Shown here: piece by piece, positions 8,975-20,302 of the stretch | How positions within the stretch are numbered: the first letter of the stretch is position 1 | Layout: the number at the start of each line of letters is the position of its first letter | Assembly: GCA_034401795.1 (NCBI GenBank) | Contig: CM067360.1 | Coordinates: 49,314,573 to 49,378,572, forward strand | Source: Chaetoderma sp. LZ-2023a | Lineage: Eukaryota > Mollusca > Caudofoveata > Chaetodermatida > Chaetodermatidae | DNA length: 64,000 nt | Direction: 5' to 3' | Translations under genes and position numbers: made by a program | Notes under the pieces: generated by a model | Databases searched by the model: none | Told to the model about the DNA's origin: nothing | Seen by the model: the letters and a program-made list of their open reading frames with translations, nothing else

Positions 8975-9127
8975 GTCCGCGGCGTAGTGACTTCCACTGC
9001 CCTATTTAATGGGGTCCCTGTGGATGACATTATGTCCGTGGCTCAGTGGCACTGTGAGTCAAGTTTTACAGACCATTATCTCCGTGACACCTCGAATCCT
9101 CTCGCCTTGTCGATTTTGAAAAAATAA
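8975..9127 (+). pseudogene. DIRS-a tyrosine recombinase, C-terminal remnant
   Basis: Continuation of the gene cut at 1950. It encodes the Arg of the His-x-x-Arg pair, the Trp/His region (SVAQWHCESS) and the nucleophile Tyr (TDHYLRD), and ends with TAA at 9125-9127. Separated from its start by DIRS-b, it cannot be expressed as a recombinase. Confidence 0.92.
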
Positions 9128-9671
9128 TCGCTTATAGGTTTTTGAGGAGGGTTTCCTCATTGCTTATATACTTCACAATTAATCAATGGAATCATCCACT
9201 TTTTGGGACTGCATCGGTCTTCTCCACTGGGAAGAGGATGACAGCTGCCAAGTTCAACAAGGTCAGTCTTGTTCATGTGTTGTTCATTGTTGATTGTATT
9301 GTCACGTTACCTGTTTTTATTAATATGGTGATGGTTTGTGTTTTGATGTGGTTCATCATTGAGAGTATACGAAAATGGAGCCTTTTCGTCTCTGTCCTAT
9401 AGTACATGGCACTGGTACCTAGAGAGCGTATAGGACATTGAGGTCATTCTAGTCTTCCTCCCAGGAAGGAGGGGGGGGGGGGGGGGGGGTGGAGCGCATA
9501 TGACATTCGGTCATCTCATCCATCGGTTGGTGTTAGCCGATGTTCATCAAATCCTGACTGTGTTTTCACACAGTTTCAGACGTTTAAGTGCCTTGAACGC
9601 GTGAAAGCGCATAGGGAAAAGCTGGTCTTTTGACCTCACCTCCCTCCCGCCGAATTCCCTGTCGAATTCTG

Positions 9672-9774
9672 GCAATATCAAAAGTATTAGGGAGGTAAGT
9701 ATACTCTTGATGTGAAATAAACGAAATCTAGGATTTCTTTTTTCACGAGAGAGTTGATACTTACCTCCCTAGAT
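9672..9774 (+). repeat. DIRS-a internal complementary region
   Basis: Same structure as the ICR of DIRS-b, with the circle-joint inverse TGTGAAA|TAAACG at 9711-9723. Upstream at 9557-9574 the ACTGTGT/ACACAGT hairpin is also present, and a G-run of over 20 bases lies near 9470-9490. Confidence 0.9.
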
Positions 9775-9837
9775 ACGGACCCGGCCTCTCCACCCCACAG
9801 AGGCTCGGTCTTCAGGCTCTTATTAGTTGCATGTGTG

Positions 9838-10054
9838 TCAGCCAATAAATTAGTCAGAGGAAGTAGTAGTCGGCGCATGCGCGGTGGTGGGGCTGGCATC
9901 CGCTGGACTACCCTCTGTCTACCTGCCCAGTAGGGGCACCTAACTTTTTAATCTGACTGTTTATTGTGTGAACGCCAATATTTAGCAATATCAAAAGTAT
10001 TAGGGAGGTAAGTATCAACTCTCTCGTGAAAAAAGAAATCCTTGATTTCGTTTA
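9838..10054 (+). repeat. DIRS-a right inverted terminal repeat and terminus
   Basis: Contains the GCGCATGCGCGGTGGTGGGG block, the GGGAGGTAAGTATCAAC block and the terminal CGTTTA at 10049-10054. Slightly diverged from the DIRS-b end (cttgat for ctagat), consistent with DIRS-a being older than its guest. Confidence 0.9.
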
Positions 10055-10394
10055 ATTTGTCATCATGTCGTGTTATTATGCACCGTTTGCAGAGCTCTTG
10101 TATTAGTGGTAAGGATGATTGTTGCATTGGTCAATAATGAAAAGGACCATTACTCCATTAGTCGATGGCAAATGGTATGCTTGCCTGATGGACCAATGAT
10201 GCTTGTTGTGTATTAATTAATATAAACATGGTAACAATTCCTCAGCTAGGTATCAAGCACTATGGCCCTTGGGCCATTTATTTATTTGATTGATTTTGAA
10301 GCCGAAATTGGTGATACATGTATATATAGGTTTTTGGGTATTCTGATTTGAAATTTGTCATTTTTGAAACTGTCAGATAAACGGTTTGGCGGCC

Positions 10395-11035
10395 ATCTTG
10401 GCTCATTTTCCCGCCTAAAGCTCACATACTAAAGCAATGGGAAATTTAAAATGTCCCTCTTGAGAACCACTGGGCAGATTTCAATTATTAGCTCACCTGG
10501 CCTGAAAGGAGTTTGCGCCATGGGTACCATCCATCGTCCTTCCATCTGTCCGTCCGTCAACTTTTTCTTTAAACAACTTCTCAAGAACCACTGTGCCGAT
10601 TTCAATTATATTTGGCAGGAAGCATCCCTAAGGCGTAGAGATTCCAAGTTTGTTCAAACTAAACCACCAAGGGAACTTGAGTGACCAAACGGTTTGGTGG
10701 CCATCTTGGATGACATATTTTTCAAGAAAACTACTCCAAAACTGCTGAACGGATTAGGCGAAAATTGGGGATCCTTAGGGACTAATGGCCATTAGTTTAT
10801 TCAAGGGAAGTTGATACATAAAAAACATTGCCGCCGTGGACCAATCAAAATGTAGCATGTTTGGCGACCATATTGGAATTCCAAAAATGTCCACAAACTC
10901 ATTTAAAAGACCGCCTTTAAACCACCAACCAACAATTTTTGACAAAAATCTATAGTTCTCTGCAATTACCTGTAGGATCTGTGGCTTTTCTACTTAAAAT
11001 TCCAGTTTTCAAGGTGAGAGACAGGCCCCTTGGGC
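10395..11035. repeat. Dispersed repeat with internal duplication
   Basis: Contains two related blocks, each with CTTGAGAACCACTG/CTCAAGAACCACTG followed by CAATTATTA/CAATTATAT, plus GTTTGGCGGCCATCTTGG and GTTTGGTGGCCATCTTGG. The AGCTCACCTGGCC block with following GCCATGGGTACCATCC resembles, from memory, a repeat very common in bivalve genomes. Confidence 0.5.
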
Positions 11036-11048
11036 TTCTTGTTAATAT

Positions 11049-11261
11049 TTAACCTTTTTCACCGATGAATTCACCATATCTCATTTTCAAGGCAACCATA
11101 CAGGAAAACTGTCGAATAGTTTGAAATTGATTTAACTGGAATAGATTGCTGCCTTAGGCAGCGACGTCTTCCAGTCAAATTAATTTCGAAATATTCAACA
11201 GAATAAAGATTTATTTCGTAGAGAATTTGCTTTTTCAGGAATTTGTCGGTGAAAGTGTTAA
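11049..11261. repeat. MITE-like element, type 1
   Basis: Outer inverted ends TTAACCTTTTTCACCGAT and TCGGTGAAAGTGTTAA flank an inner palindrome at 11112-11202 (arms containing GTTTGAAATTGATTTAACTGG and its inverse, with GCTGCC-tta-GGCAGC at the centre). No ORF, so non-autonomous. Confidence 0.7.
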
Positions 11262-11469
11262 TGTCATATTTATGTGATACATGTTTTGATAGTAATCATT
11301 GTGAATAGCTATTCTGTCAATTTCAGCTAAGCTGGGACTAGTAGGCCTGAGTAACACATTGGCTGTTGAAGGGCTAAAGGACAATATTCTCTGCAATACA
11401 ATAGCACCTATAGCCGGCTCAAGGCTCACAGAAACCATACTTCCTCCAGGTATAATACAGGCATCCATT

Positions 11470-11680
11470 TCTAGCTATGCGCCACCCATTTCTAGCTATG
11501 CCCCACCCATTTCCAGCTAAGATACACTCACATTTTGTACGTGTTGGGATAAATTGATCAATATACTTTGAAACATGATTTCCCAGAATCACAATTTCAA
11601 GGTAGCTGTGCAGGTAAGCTGGTGAATAATTTGAAACTAATTCGACAAAATATGTATAAATTGTAAATTCATCGAAGGCA
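11470..11680. repeat. Degenerate MITE-like copy
   Basis: Starts with tandem TAGCTATGCCCCACCCA blocks and contains a left palindrome arm (GGTGAATAATTTGAAACTAA). The inverse arm is absent or eroded. The same TAGCTATGCCCC motif precedes hairpins at 43095 and, changed, at 12385. Confidence 0.45.
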
Positions 11681-12384
11681 TAGAATTCGTACACATGACA
11701 GACTTCGAGCTTCATGGCTGAGTTATTATATGATAATGATTATGACATCAGCCTACATGTAATGTATTTGATTATGACATCACATACCTGAGTGACACAT
11801 TGGATCCCTCCATTGTGATCAGCGTCAATATTAGTGACAGTATCAGTAAATAGTGTGTATAAATTAAAATTTGTGATCTTCAGATATTTATAAATGCACT
11901 TCACATATTTTCTCTATGTACATGTAGCTTTCTTGCTACAAAGAGAATATCAAGACTTTGGCAGTATTCTGGATAAAAGAACTTGGATCGGGATCGGGAT
12001 CAAATGATGGATCCATAGATATCTCTGAAACTACTGGTCCGATTTTTCTCCGGTTTTAACACAAGACCCTCATGTGACTATAAATTAGGCATCCACAACT
12101 TTGGGCGAGGTCTGGAGAAATTGGGAAATTTTGAGAAAATCCTAAAACATGTACTTTACAATGTGACAAAAACGGGAGGGCGATGGTCTGCAATCTCTGA
12201 TTGCTCTTGTTACATAGCAAATACTGGTAAATACTAACAATAATTAATGACAAGTGGTTTGTTATAACAATGTAACTGCATTACTGTTAGAACATGTCTT
12301 CCGCATTGTGTATACCATCTGATATTTCACGCATAGGATCTTAAGCTTCTTCACTTGCACAATCAATGTTCCTTGCCAGTTTTA

Positions 12385-12660
12385 TCTATGCCACGCCCAT
12401 CTCTCCACCCACACCTCGCTCGTGTTTGGATCAATCGATTATTGCACTCTGAATCTCAATTTCCAGAAAATTATACAGGTTAGCTGTTGAATGTTTTGAA
12501 ACTAATTGAACTGGGTGCTGCTGATGCCTATGGCAAGGGAAAGGTATATGTCCATTTATATTTTTTGCCTATGGCAGCAACAGTGCCCAGTCGAATTAGT
12601 TTCAAAATATTCAACAACATGTTTATTAAATAGCAAAGACATACAATTCATACGTGTCGG
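12385..12660. repeat. MITE-like element with inner hairpin
   Basis: Palindrome arms TGTTGAATGTTTTGAAACTA (from ~12484) and TAGTTTCAAAATATTCAACA (to ~12617), with a central spacer containing TGCCTATGGCA motifs. It shares the downstream CATGTTTATTAAATAG motif with the copy at 43095-43330. Confidence 0.6.
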
Positions 12661-13227
12661 ACTATTAAGCGTTTAAGATGGACTAAGTCATTCATACTGT
12701 AATTGATTATGACATCATCCTACATATCACGTAGTTGATTATGACATCATATGATGGATGGATAAACTGGAGAGGTCCATTACACCATGAGAGGGCAATA
12801 CAAAGTTATACAGATATTGCCTAATCCAATCAAGTAGCGTCATTTAGTCATGTGACTTCACTTAGGGGGAATAATAATGGAGGGATCAGATCTGTTACTC
12901 AAGTATCTGACCTGATAATCAAAATCCAACCCTTGTCATCTGACCTCATCATCAGATGACATGGGTCTAACAGGAAATGGGCAAAGGGCTAACAGTAACT
13001 ATCTGAATTGTATGTCTTTGGTGAATTTACAATTTAATAAACATTTTATTGAATATTTTGAAACTAATTTGACTGGGAGCTGTTTCAGTCATAGACAGCA
13101 AGGGAAAAGTGCATGTCCATTTATAGAATGTGTTCACAAATGGTAAATAATAGAGAAACAGGCATAATTGTGGAATAAGTGTCAAACATGGCATTCTGGT
13201 TGATCTTTTACCTACTTCGCACCATAG

Positions 13228-13427
13228 TTAACCCTTTCACCGACAAATCCCTGGAAAAGTGCATTCTTTGTGCGATCGTATAACATTATTCTGTTGAATA
13301 TTTTGAAAATAATATGACTGGGAGATGTTGCTGCCTTCCAGTCATATTAGTTTCAAGATATGCAGCACCTTTCCTGTATGGTTGACATCAGATTGAGTTA
13401 CAGGGAGTTCATAGGTGAATGGGTTAA
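13228..13427. repeat. MITE-like element, type 1
   Basis: Outer inverted ends TTAACCCTTTCACCGACAAA and its inverse near AGGTGAATGGGTTAA surround a palindrome with arms GAATATTTTGAAAATAATATG and its inverse, and GACTGGGAGATGTTGCTGCC at the centre. Confidence 0.68.
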
Positions 13428-13649
13428 GCTACTCACATAATGGAAGTGGCCTGTAATGCCTGTGGTGTTTATTCTAAAAACAGTGTTTCTCTAAGGTATT
13501 GCTGTATTTGAGTTTGTTTGTTTGACAGAAACTCCCTCCAGCAATCCATTTTAAAAATGAACGCTTGTTTATTTCCTAAAGGATAATCGAATATATTTCT
13601 ATAGTAGAATATTTTTATATCATTCTCTATTGTATCTTCTGATATCTCT

Positions 13650-13763
13650 TGTTGTGTTTAGCAAAACTTATCAGCTTATATTTCAGGATTGGTTAACCCG
13701 AATGAAACACAACTCTGGTATATGGTTGCTTATGCTAAGAGGATGCGGGATAGTGACAGCAAG
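13650..13763. repeat. Partial unit of ~175-bp tandem repeat (left of DIRS-c)
   Basis: The TATTTCAGGATTGGTTAA motif and following sequence match the units at 20504-21040, on the far side of DIRS-c. The array was evidently continuous before DIRS-c inserted. Confidence 0.65.
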
Positions 13764-13937
13764 TTCTACTTCGAATAATACTTAGCAGATGTACTATTAT
13801 GATGATGTCTATTATCTAGTCTAGCTCAAAATAAACAAGTAAAACTCCGCACTCTCCTGGTCCTGCCCATACTGTGTCCGGGAATACCATAGCCGCAGGT
13901 ACCGAGTCAATTCCCAATCACAGCCAGATTCGTCTAT
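13764..13937 (+). repeat. DIRS-c left inverted terminal repeat
   Basis: Positions 13850-13937 (CTCTCCTGGTCCTGCCCATA through CAGCCAGATTCGTC) are the inverse of about 20303-20395. The outermost ~25 nt form the left-end extension that is repeated inversely in the ICR. Confidence 0.85.
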
Positions 13938-14592
13938 TTTGCGCTCCTGGAAAGTCGCATGTTTTGTTAGCTCAAAATTGTGCAATTTTAAGCGAATTTA
14001 AGCGTGTTATTCGTGAATCATCGTTGGCTTCATGGAGGAAAAAGGAAAATCATCACAGGAGCAGGTTGTATCAATCTAGAATTTATACATTCGTGCCATA
14101 ATGACTGTTTGAGATTTCCTTAAATTGGCACATTATTCTAAAATGGTAGCCATTGTTGGAGTCGCTCTGTAACAGTTAACTCTTTAGTTTTAATCCGGGT
14201 ACTCGGTTAATTTCTCTTGCGATCGGTTCCTTCCAAGATGGATGCGCCATTAGCCAAGATGGCGGCGCCCATGATTAATATTGCGCTTGGCTTGGCGTGT
14301 CTATGCACTCTGTTTTACGCCAATTTTTAGCTCGCGCTTCATTGTCGAGGGTGTTTGTAGCGATCGGCATTTATTTCTTGGCTGTATTAACGTTAGTTAA
14401 CTTCCAAGTTGTGTTTATTAATTTTCACTCAAAAAAGTTTCAAATATATTTCCTGCCTAAAGGCTTGATTATCATTAATTTAAGAGAAAGTTAATGTTTC
14501 TAAGTAATTCTATTTTACAATCAAGTCAATTGTGCGTATTGCTCGTCATCGTTTGTCATGTGCAGCGTTTTAATTCTTCTCTGTGTTCGCAG

Positions 14593-16267
14593 AAAGCCAA
14601 AAACCAGGACACGTGCCACAAATGCAACAGGTTCATGAAGCGCAAGTACTCAGGCCATCATTGTGTGGCTTGCGCTAAGTGCAAGGTGGGAAGTCCCTGT
14701 GATGGGTGCGCCAAGTGGTCATCGGAAATGGTGGCGGAATTCGATCATGATTGTCGTGCGCGCTTGGAGAGGATCGCGAGGGACAAGGTGGCCAAGGTGG
14801 ATCAGGCATCGATGAGAGGACTGGAAGGTTGTCTGAATGAATGTATGGTTTCAGCACTTGGCGTATGGGCGGCCCAGTTCAAGGCAATGTTTGAGTCATT
14901 GCAGTCCACGATCCCGACGATGCAGGCTGGTGCAGGGCAACCTTTAGGTGGTCCGGCTAGTTCTGCGGAGGGACGAGCATCTGTCCCTTCTCTGACCTTG
15001 GCTCATGAGCCGACGGCGGAGGAGGAAGATCTTCTAATGGAAGATTCCGGCATGCCGGATATCTCGCTGACGGCTATGCCTAGTACATCCCAGGGATCTC
15101 CCTCGGGATTTGTACGGGTTTGCCAAGCGGGTGGTGATGTCGACATTCCGTCGGGCATTTTCCACCCGGATTTCGTGCAACCCGTGTTGTCGGTGGAGCC
15201 GTGTTTTACGGTTCCTAGCGGCATCCCGGCGGCGTTAGGTGCGGCTCCTCTCAGAATGCCGGCACCTACCGTAGTAAAAGCGGCTGTGGTCCCGGCTCCC
15301 GTGCTGGAGTCGATGGACTGCGGTGAATCCGTGTCCGGCGATTCGTTGGGCACTGGTGCCGCTAGTAGTCGGGCTATGGACGCGCCTCATGTTGGCAGAA
15401 GTGCGGGCCATAGCTCTCAGCATGGATCGTCGTTGGCCTACTCATCCAAGAGTGAGAAGGAGGATGAAAACGGTAGTCCATTGATGGACGAATCCACTTT
15501 CTGCACCGAAGCTGAATGGGTGCAGGTCCTTGGCTGGATGTCCGACCGTCTCGGACGGAGATCTAGGATCTCAGCGCGATCCGACGATGGAACGGATGTC
15601 AGAGCGAGCGGCTAGCGCTCTGTCAAGTGGCTCTTCGACCATGCCGACGCTCCCTTTGGACACTCAGACTTCCGACATGTTGGAGGTTGCGGCATATTGT
15701 CTGGTTCAGCCAGAGTATGCATTGCCCAAGGCCCCGAAGGGGATAAGGAGTAGGGTCCATTTTCCTGAGCAGGCCTACCATCAGTATGCCCGGGTTCCAC
15801 GGCTTTCCGTCGGGGAGCGAGAGGCGCTGAATAGGCCGTTGGCTGAAAAATCTAAGGGGCATTCTCGTTCTTTAGTTTCCCAAGCCAGTAAAGATCCGTT
15901 CAATGAGCTGACGCTCATTGAAGATGCGGCGAGGGCAGCCATGGCTGCGCTGTCGCACGGATGTACCGTCCTGCAGGGTATGCTGACCTGCGCGGCGGAA
16001 GGTGGACAAGTGCCAGAGGCTGCTCCCGGAGTTGGCCGAGACACCATGCGCTTGTCCCAAGATTGCCTGGCCAGGGTGATCACCAGATCATTGGCAGAGC
16101 GACGGAAAATGGTTCTCGATTGTGTAGAACCAGGACCTGAGATGAGGGCTGCGTTATCTTCTGTGCCTTTCATTGGTCCAGGCTTGTTCGGCGGCTCGGC
16201 ACGACAAGCCTTATCTAAGGTCGCGTCAATGGTTGCTGAACAGGAAGTAGTCGTGGAAGTCGACTAA
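14593..16267 (+). pseudogene. DIRS-c gag-like ORF1, frameshifted
   Basis: Begins after a TTCGCAG acceptor at 14586-14592. The N-terminal Cys/His module reads CHKCNRF, YSGHHC, VACAKC and PCDGCAKW, matching the spacing in the main family. The frame continues to about 15600, where homology moves to another frame (15530-16267) that contains MPTLPLDTQTSDMLE, equivalent to MPSLPLAEHVVDMF of the main family. One frameshift near 15590 therefore breaks it. It ends at TAA 16265-16267. No leader exon could be identified with confidence. Confidence 0.75.
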
Positions 16268-16427
16268 GAGGACACAGCCGCAGCAGTCCTATAAACAGCA
16301 TCGGCACGAGCTGCAGAGGCAGCGCCAAAGATCGCCCTTCCGTCCTTCTGGCCATGATGGGCATCCAGATCTCAGGGACCTGGCCATTCGTCCTCATACA
16401 AGTCCTCTAATAAGAGGCTGTATAAGG

Positions 16428-18480
16428 ATGACAGGAAGGGTGGCGGTTCGGGCTGCAGTGGTTACTGTAAGGATAACCGTGGTGGCGGTTCCGGACCGTC
16501 ATATTCCAAGAAGCTGCGTGGTGGCCGGTCCTGACGGATTTCCGGCGGAATCAGTTCCGGTGACGTCAGGAACGAAGGGAGTCGAGAATCTTCACCCAAG
16601 CGATTTAGCGTCTTATCGTGCAAACTTGACCGCCAGCTGTGTGCAGATTCCTGCCGTCGGAGGCAGACTTCAACTGTTCTCAAGCCAATGGGAACAGGTC
16701 GTGCGAGATTGTTTAGTCTGTCAGTGGTTAAGAAACGGCTACGAACCAGACTCATCCGTCAATCGTTAGTTCCGTTAACATCGACTCCTGTGTGGACTCC
16801 CATTCCAAGGGAATCCGATCGTCTAGATGGCATTTGCTCAGAAATAGAATCTCTTCAGCAGAAGAACACGATTCATCTAGTCCGCAATCAGTCATCCCTA
16901 GGCTTCTATTCGATGATGTTCCTCGTTCCGAAACGTACCGGAGGATGGAGACCAATTCTCAATCTCAAACCGTTGAACAAATTTATTCTTTCTCCCAAAT
17001 TTCAGATGGAGACTGTAGCAGCGGTGATGACAGGGCTGAGAAAAGGCATGTGGGCAGTGTCGATAGACCTGAAGGATGCTTATTTTCATATTCCAATGTC
17101 AATTCCTTTTCAGAAATACCTTCGCTTTGCATTCCAAGACAATGTTTGAGAATTCAATGCGCTTCCATTCGGCCTGACCACAGCACCCCGAGGGTCTTCA
17201 CCAAAGAGGTTCTCGCCATGACTTTTTTTCTTCGCAGGAGAAACATAGCTGTTCATACTTACATAGACGACTGGCTGCTGAAGGCGGGGAATCCAGTCAC
17301 TCTGCACAACAATCTACAGGTAGTCCTAGCCTTACTAAAGGATCTAGGATGGATTGTGAATCTAGAGAAATCAGAATTGACTCCATCCCAGGAGTTTGTT
17401 TATCTGGGAATATTTTTCAATCTCAGGGACGGCGTAGCTTTTCCGGCGGAGAGCAGAGTCAAGAGCCTGATTGCAGTTCTGGAGTCGGTTTCTCTAGGAG
17501 CCCATCTGACGGCGCGTCAATTTCTCAGAATACTGGGTTTACTAGTGTCTCTGGAGAAAGTGGTTCCTTATGCGGCACTCAGGCGCAGGCCAATTCAGAT
17601 GTATTTAATGTCATTCTGGTCTCAGTGAACGGATCCGTTATCTCTGAGGATACCAGTAAAAGAACCATTGATATTCCATCTTCAGTGATGGTTATCAGTA
17701 TCAGAACAGAATCTCCTGCGAGGTGTTCCTCTACCACCACCTCAACCACAGATGTCCATCTTCACAGATGCATTGACAACGGGTTGGGGAGCAGTATCGG
17801 ACGATCAGTCAGTGTCAGGGGAATGGGATCGGATCAATGCGCAGAAACATATCAATGTTCTCGAATTATTAGCAGTGACATTAGCACTTCGAAAGTTCGA
17901 GAGCTTAATCCAAGACAAAATTGTTCTAGTGAGGACAGACAACTCAACAGTGGTGTCTTATTTAAACAGCCAAGGCAGGACGAGATCACCAGAGTTGTGC
18001 ATGATGATTTGGAACCTTCTGCTGTGGTGCCAAGAGAGGAATGTTATTCTTCGGGCAGCACACATTCCGGGAAGACTGACCATCTTAGCGGATGCTCTCA
18101 GTCGAAGGATGGTTTGTCGTCCGACGGAATGGCAGCTCTACCAATCGTTAGCAGAGGTTCTATTCAAACATTAGGGCAAGCCAAATGTGGACCTGTTTGC
18201 AATGAAACAAAACGCAAAGATGGTCACATACGTGTCACCGATCCCGGACCCGCTAGCTCTAGCGGTAGACGCACTGGCGATAAGTTGGAAGGGAATGTAC
18301 GCGTATACGTATCCTCCAACGATACTCATCCCAAAAGTTCTGGCAAAGATAAAAGAGGGTATGTGCCAAGTGCTACTGATCGCCCCTTATTGGCCAGGCC
18401 TTCTGGTCTGCAATCCAATCCCTCTTCCAGACATAAGAGATCTAATCTCTCAGAACCAGGGGTCTGTACTTCCACGACAG
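16428..18480 (+). pseudogene. DIRS-c reverse transcriptase-RNase H, degenerate
   Basis: RT motifs GGWRPILNLKPLN, SIDLKDAYFHIP and YIDDWLL, and RNase H motifs IFTDALTTGWG, VLELLAVTL, VRTDNSTVVSYLN and LADALSRR are all visible, but spread over frames. Breaks are a shift near 16769, a shift near 17145, TGA at 17626-17628 between RT and RNase H, and TAG at 18172-18174 where the main family has TGG. The catalytic motifs themselves are still recognisable. The overprinted YR frame is open over 17349-18500. Confidence 0.85.
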
Positions 18481-18483
18481 ACC

Positions 18484-19525
18484 AGAAATGTTCAAATTGA
18501 CTGCATGGATGTTATCAAGCAGCGTACAATTAAGGGTGGCTTTTCTGAGCAAGCAGCGAAGTTTGTCACTTCAGCCAGAAGAGGTTCAACCACTAAAACA
18601 TATAATTATAGAATCAACAAATTTGCAGAGTGGTGTAAGGGAAGAGATATCGATCCCTGTTCTGCATCTATTCAACACGTAGCAGATTTTATGTCATTTA
18701 TACGAATTTGACAAACTTGTACCTTCAACCCTAGCAGCATATAAGTCTGCATTAGCTTCAGTCATTCCCAGTCTGGCCATTGAAGGAGTGGAAAATGACA
18801 CTTTAAATGAAGTTATTAAAGGAATGAGCAATCTGCGACCTAGACAGCCAATTCCTATCCCAGCATGGAATCTATCTCTTGTTCTACAGGTTTTAGGGCA
18901 TGCTCCCTTTGAACCGATTAGATCTATAGACATTAAACTATTAACTATTAAATCAGTTTTCTTGGTTGCAGCAGCGTCGGCGAGGAGAAGCGAAATTCAT
19001 GCGCTTTCTGCCGAACAAGACTGTTTTGTCGTCACGGGTGAAGGTTTAAGACTACTTCCACGTCTTTGTTTCCTGGCAAAGAATCAGTCACTTAAATATC
19101 CAGGACAGCTGATCAATTTGCCAAGTTTACCTAGACATGACCCAAACTCTTCTGCTTGGTGTCCTGTCAGATGTCTGAAAATGTATAAGAAACATACTGA
19201 GGAGTGGAGAGATGACCCGAAATCTCTGTGGTTATGTCTCAAAGGTCTTCATTTGCGCGCCTCGAAAGATACCATTTCTCGTTGGATAGTCGATGCTATT
19301 CAGATGTCGCACAAAATCGCTACAGGAAAGCAGATTGATCGTGCGAATGCCCATCATGTCTGAGCACTAGCAGCATCATCGGCCCTTTATAAGGGTGTCT
19401 CATTGGAGGAGGTGATGGCTGTAGCACAATGGCATGTCGAGTCATCATTCACTGATTTCTACCTTTGTGACATCTCCAGCGCACTTAATCCGGTAGCCGT
19501 CGCCAATTTATCGAATCTGAACTAA
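18484..19525 (+). pseudogene. DIRS-c tyrosine recombinase, degenerate
   Basis: Contains RNVQIDCMDV, SARRGSTTKTYNYRINKFAEWC, the first Arg region (SARRSEIHALS) and SRWIVDAIQ. A stop near 18709-18711 and a shift separate the N-terminal part. The Arg codon of the His-x-x-Arg motif is TGA at 19361-19363 (peptide ANAHHV, stop), a likely CGA to TGA change. After it the frame continues to the Trp/His region (VAQWHVESS) and the Tyr region (TDFYLCD), ending with TAA at 19523-19525. Inactive. Confidence 0.88.
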
Positions 19526-20135
19526 GCCACATCCGACCACTATTTCGCACACATCACAAGTTCTTCCACTTGCACTGAACAATGGCCATGCACATGACCT
19601 GAGAACGACCGTGGATTGGGCCGAGCTCCTGTGATGAACAAGAAAAGACCAAGCACTCAAAATGGTGAGTGTTTACATTAATTAAGTGACTATAAATAAT
19701 TTACTTACAGTCGAAATACCAGACTGTTTAGGTAAATAGTCTGGTGTAAGAGTATACTTATCCTCTCAAACAGACATTAGACTCATTCCAATTTGAAAAA
19801 ATTAATCGATATACTGATATTTTTTTCAAAATTAGAAGTTGTAGTAGCTTCTTTGCACTCTTCTAGACTGCTCTAGCTGAGACTTGAGGCTGACACAGGT
19901 CTGGTGGGTGTTGCATCCCTTTTTTCGACGGCCCTCTGGATTTCATGCGGACAAAAGAGGGGGGGGAGCGCGGTCTAGACCATGGAAGTTTAGCACTATG
20001 AGTCAGATGGCAGAACCCAAGCGTATGCCAGGGTTCTAGTCTCTTCACAACCTTCTCTGTTGGATGGTAGATGAGTGCTGGTTCGAGCCTCACCTCCTCC
20101 CACCGGTATTTCCTGGCTGTTGAAATCCGGAGTTT

Positions 20136-20234
20136 ATCATAATAGTACATCTGGTAAGTATTATTCGAAGTAGAATAAAAAAAGCATCCGCTTTTGTTTC
20201 TACGAGACTTCTTAATACTTACCAGATGTACTAT
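20136..20234 (+). repeat. DIRS-c internal complementary region
   Basis: Reads the left-end inverse (GGTAAGTATTATTCGAAGTAGAA) and then the right-end inverse (AAAAAAAGCATCCGCTTTTG). Both halves are closed by ACATCTGGTAAGTATTA-type blocks in opposite orientation. Confidence 0.88.
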
Positions 20235-20302
20235 GGCCCTGCCTCAGCCGCCCCGCTCAGGTGAGGCTGAGCTGCTTTCGCTGTTTTTCAAGGCAAATAT
20301 AA

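Larger units (their letters stand above)
1..10054 (+). mobile_element. DIRS-a, DIRS retrotransposon, 5'-truncated by window and split by DIRS-b
   Basis: This element begins before the window, inside the reverse transcriptase region, and ends at the CGTTTA terminus at 10049-10054. It is interrupted by the complete element DIRS-b at 1951-8974. Joining its left flank (ending ctcacagt) directly to its right flank (starting gtccgcgg) recreates the YR sequence that is uninterrupted in DIRS-b (7904-7919) and DIRS-f, so the two parts belong together. The right part holds the end of YR, a 3' UTR, an ICR and the right inverted repeat. No target duplication is visible around DIRS-b. The YR frame also has a nonsense codon, so the copy is dead. 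Confidence 0.93.
10055..13763. other. Non-coding stretch with dispersed repeats, no gene seen
   Basis: This 3.7-kb stretch lies upstream of the first visible HSD17B4 exon and is probably intron or 5' flank. I looked for dehydrogenase-domain exons of HSD17B4 and saw none. It holds dispersed repeats and several hairpin-bearing MITE-like elements listed separately. Short ORFs here (for example 10451-10684) lie in repeats and have no coding character. Confidence 0.6.

Noticed and set aside
10451-10684. 77-residue ORF in the upstream non-coding region
   Set aside because: It lies in a dispersed repeat with duplicated blocks and has no coding pattern.
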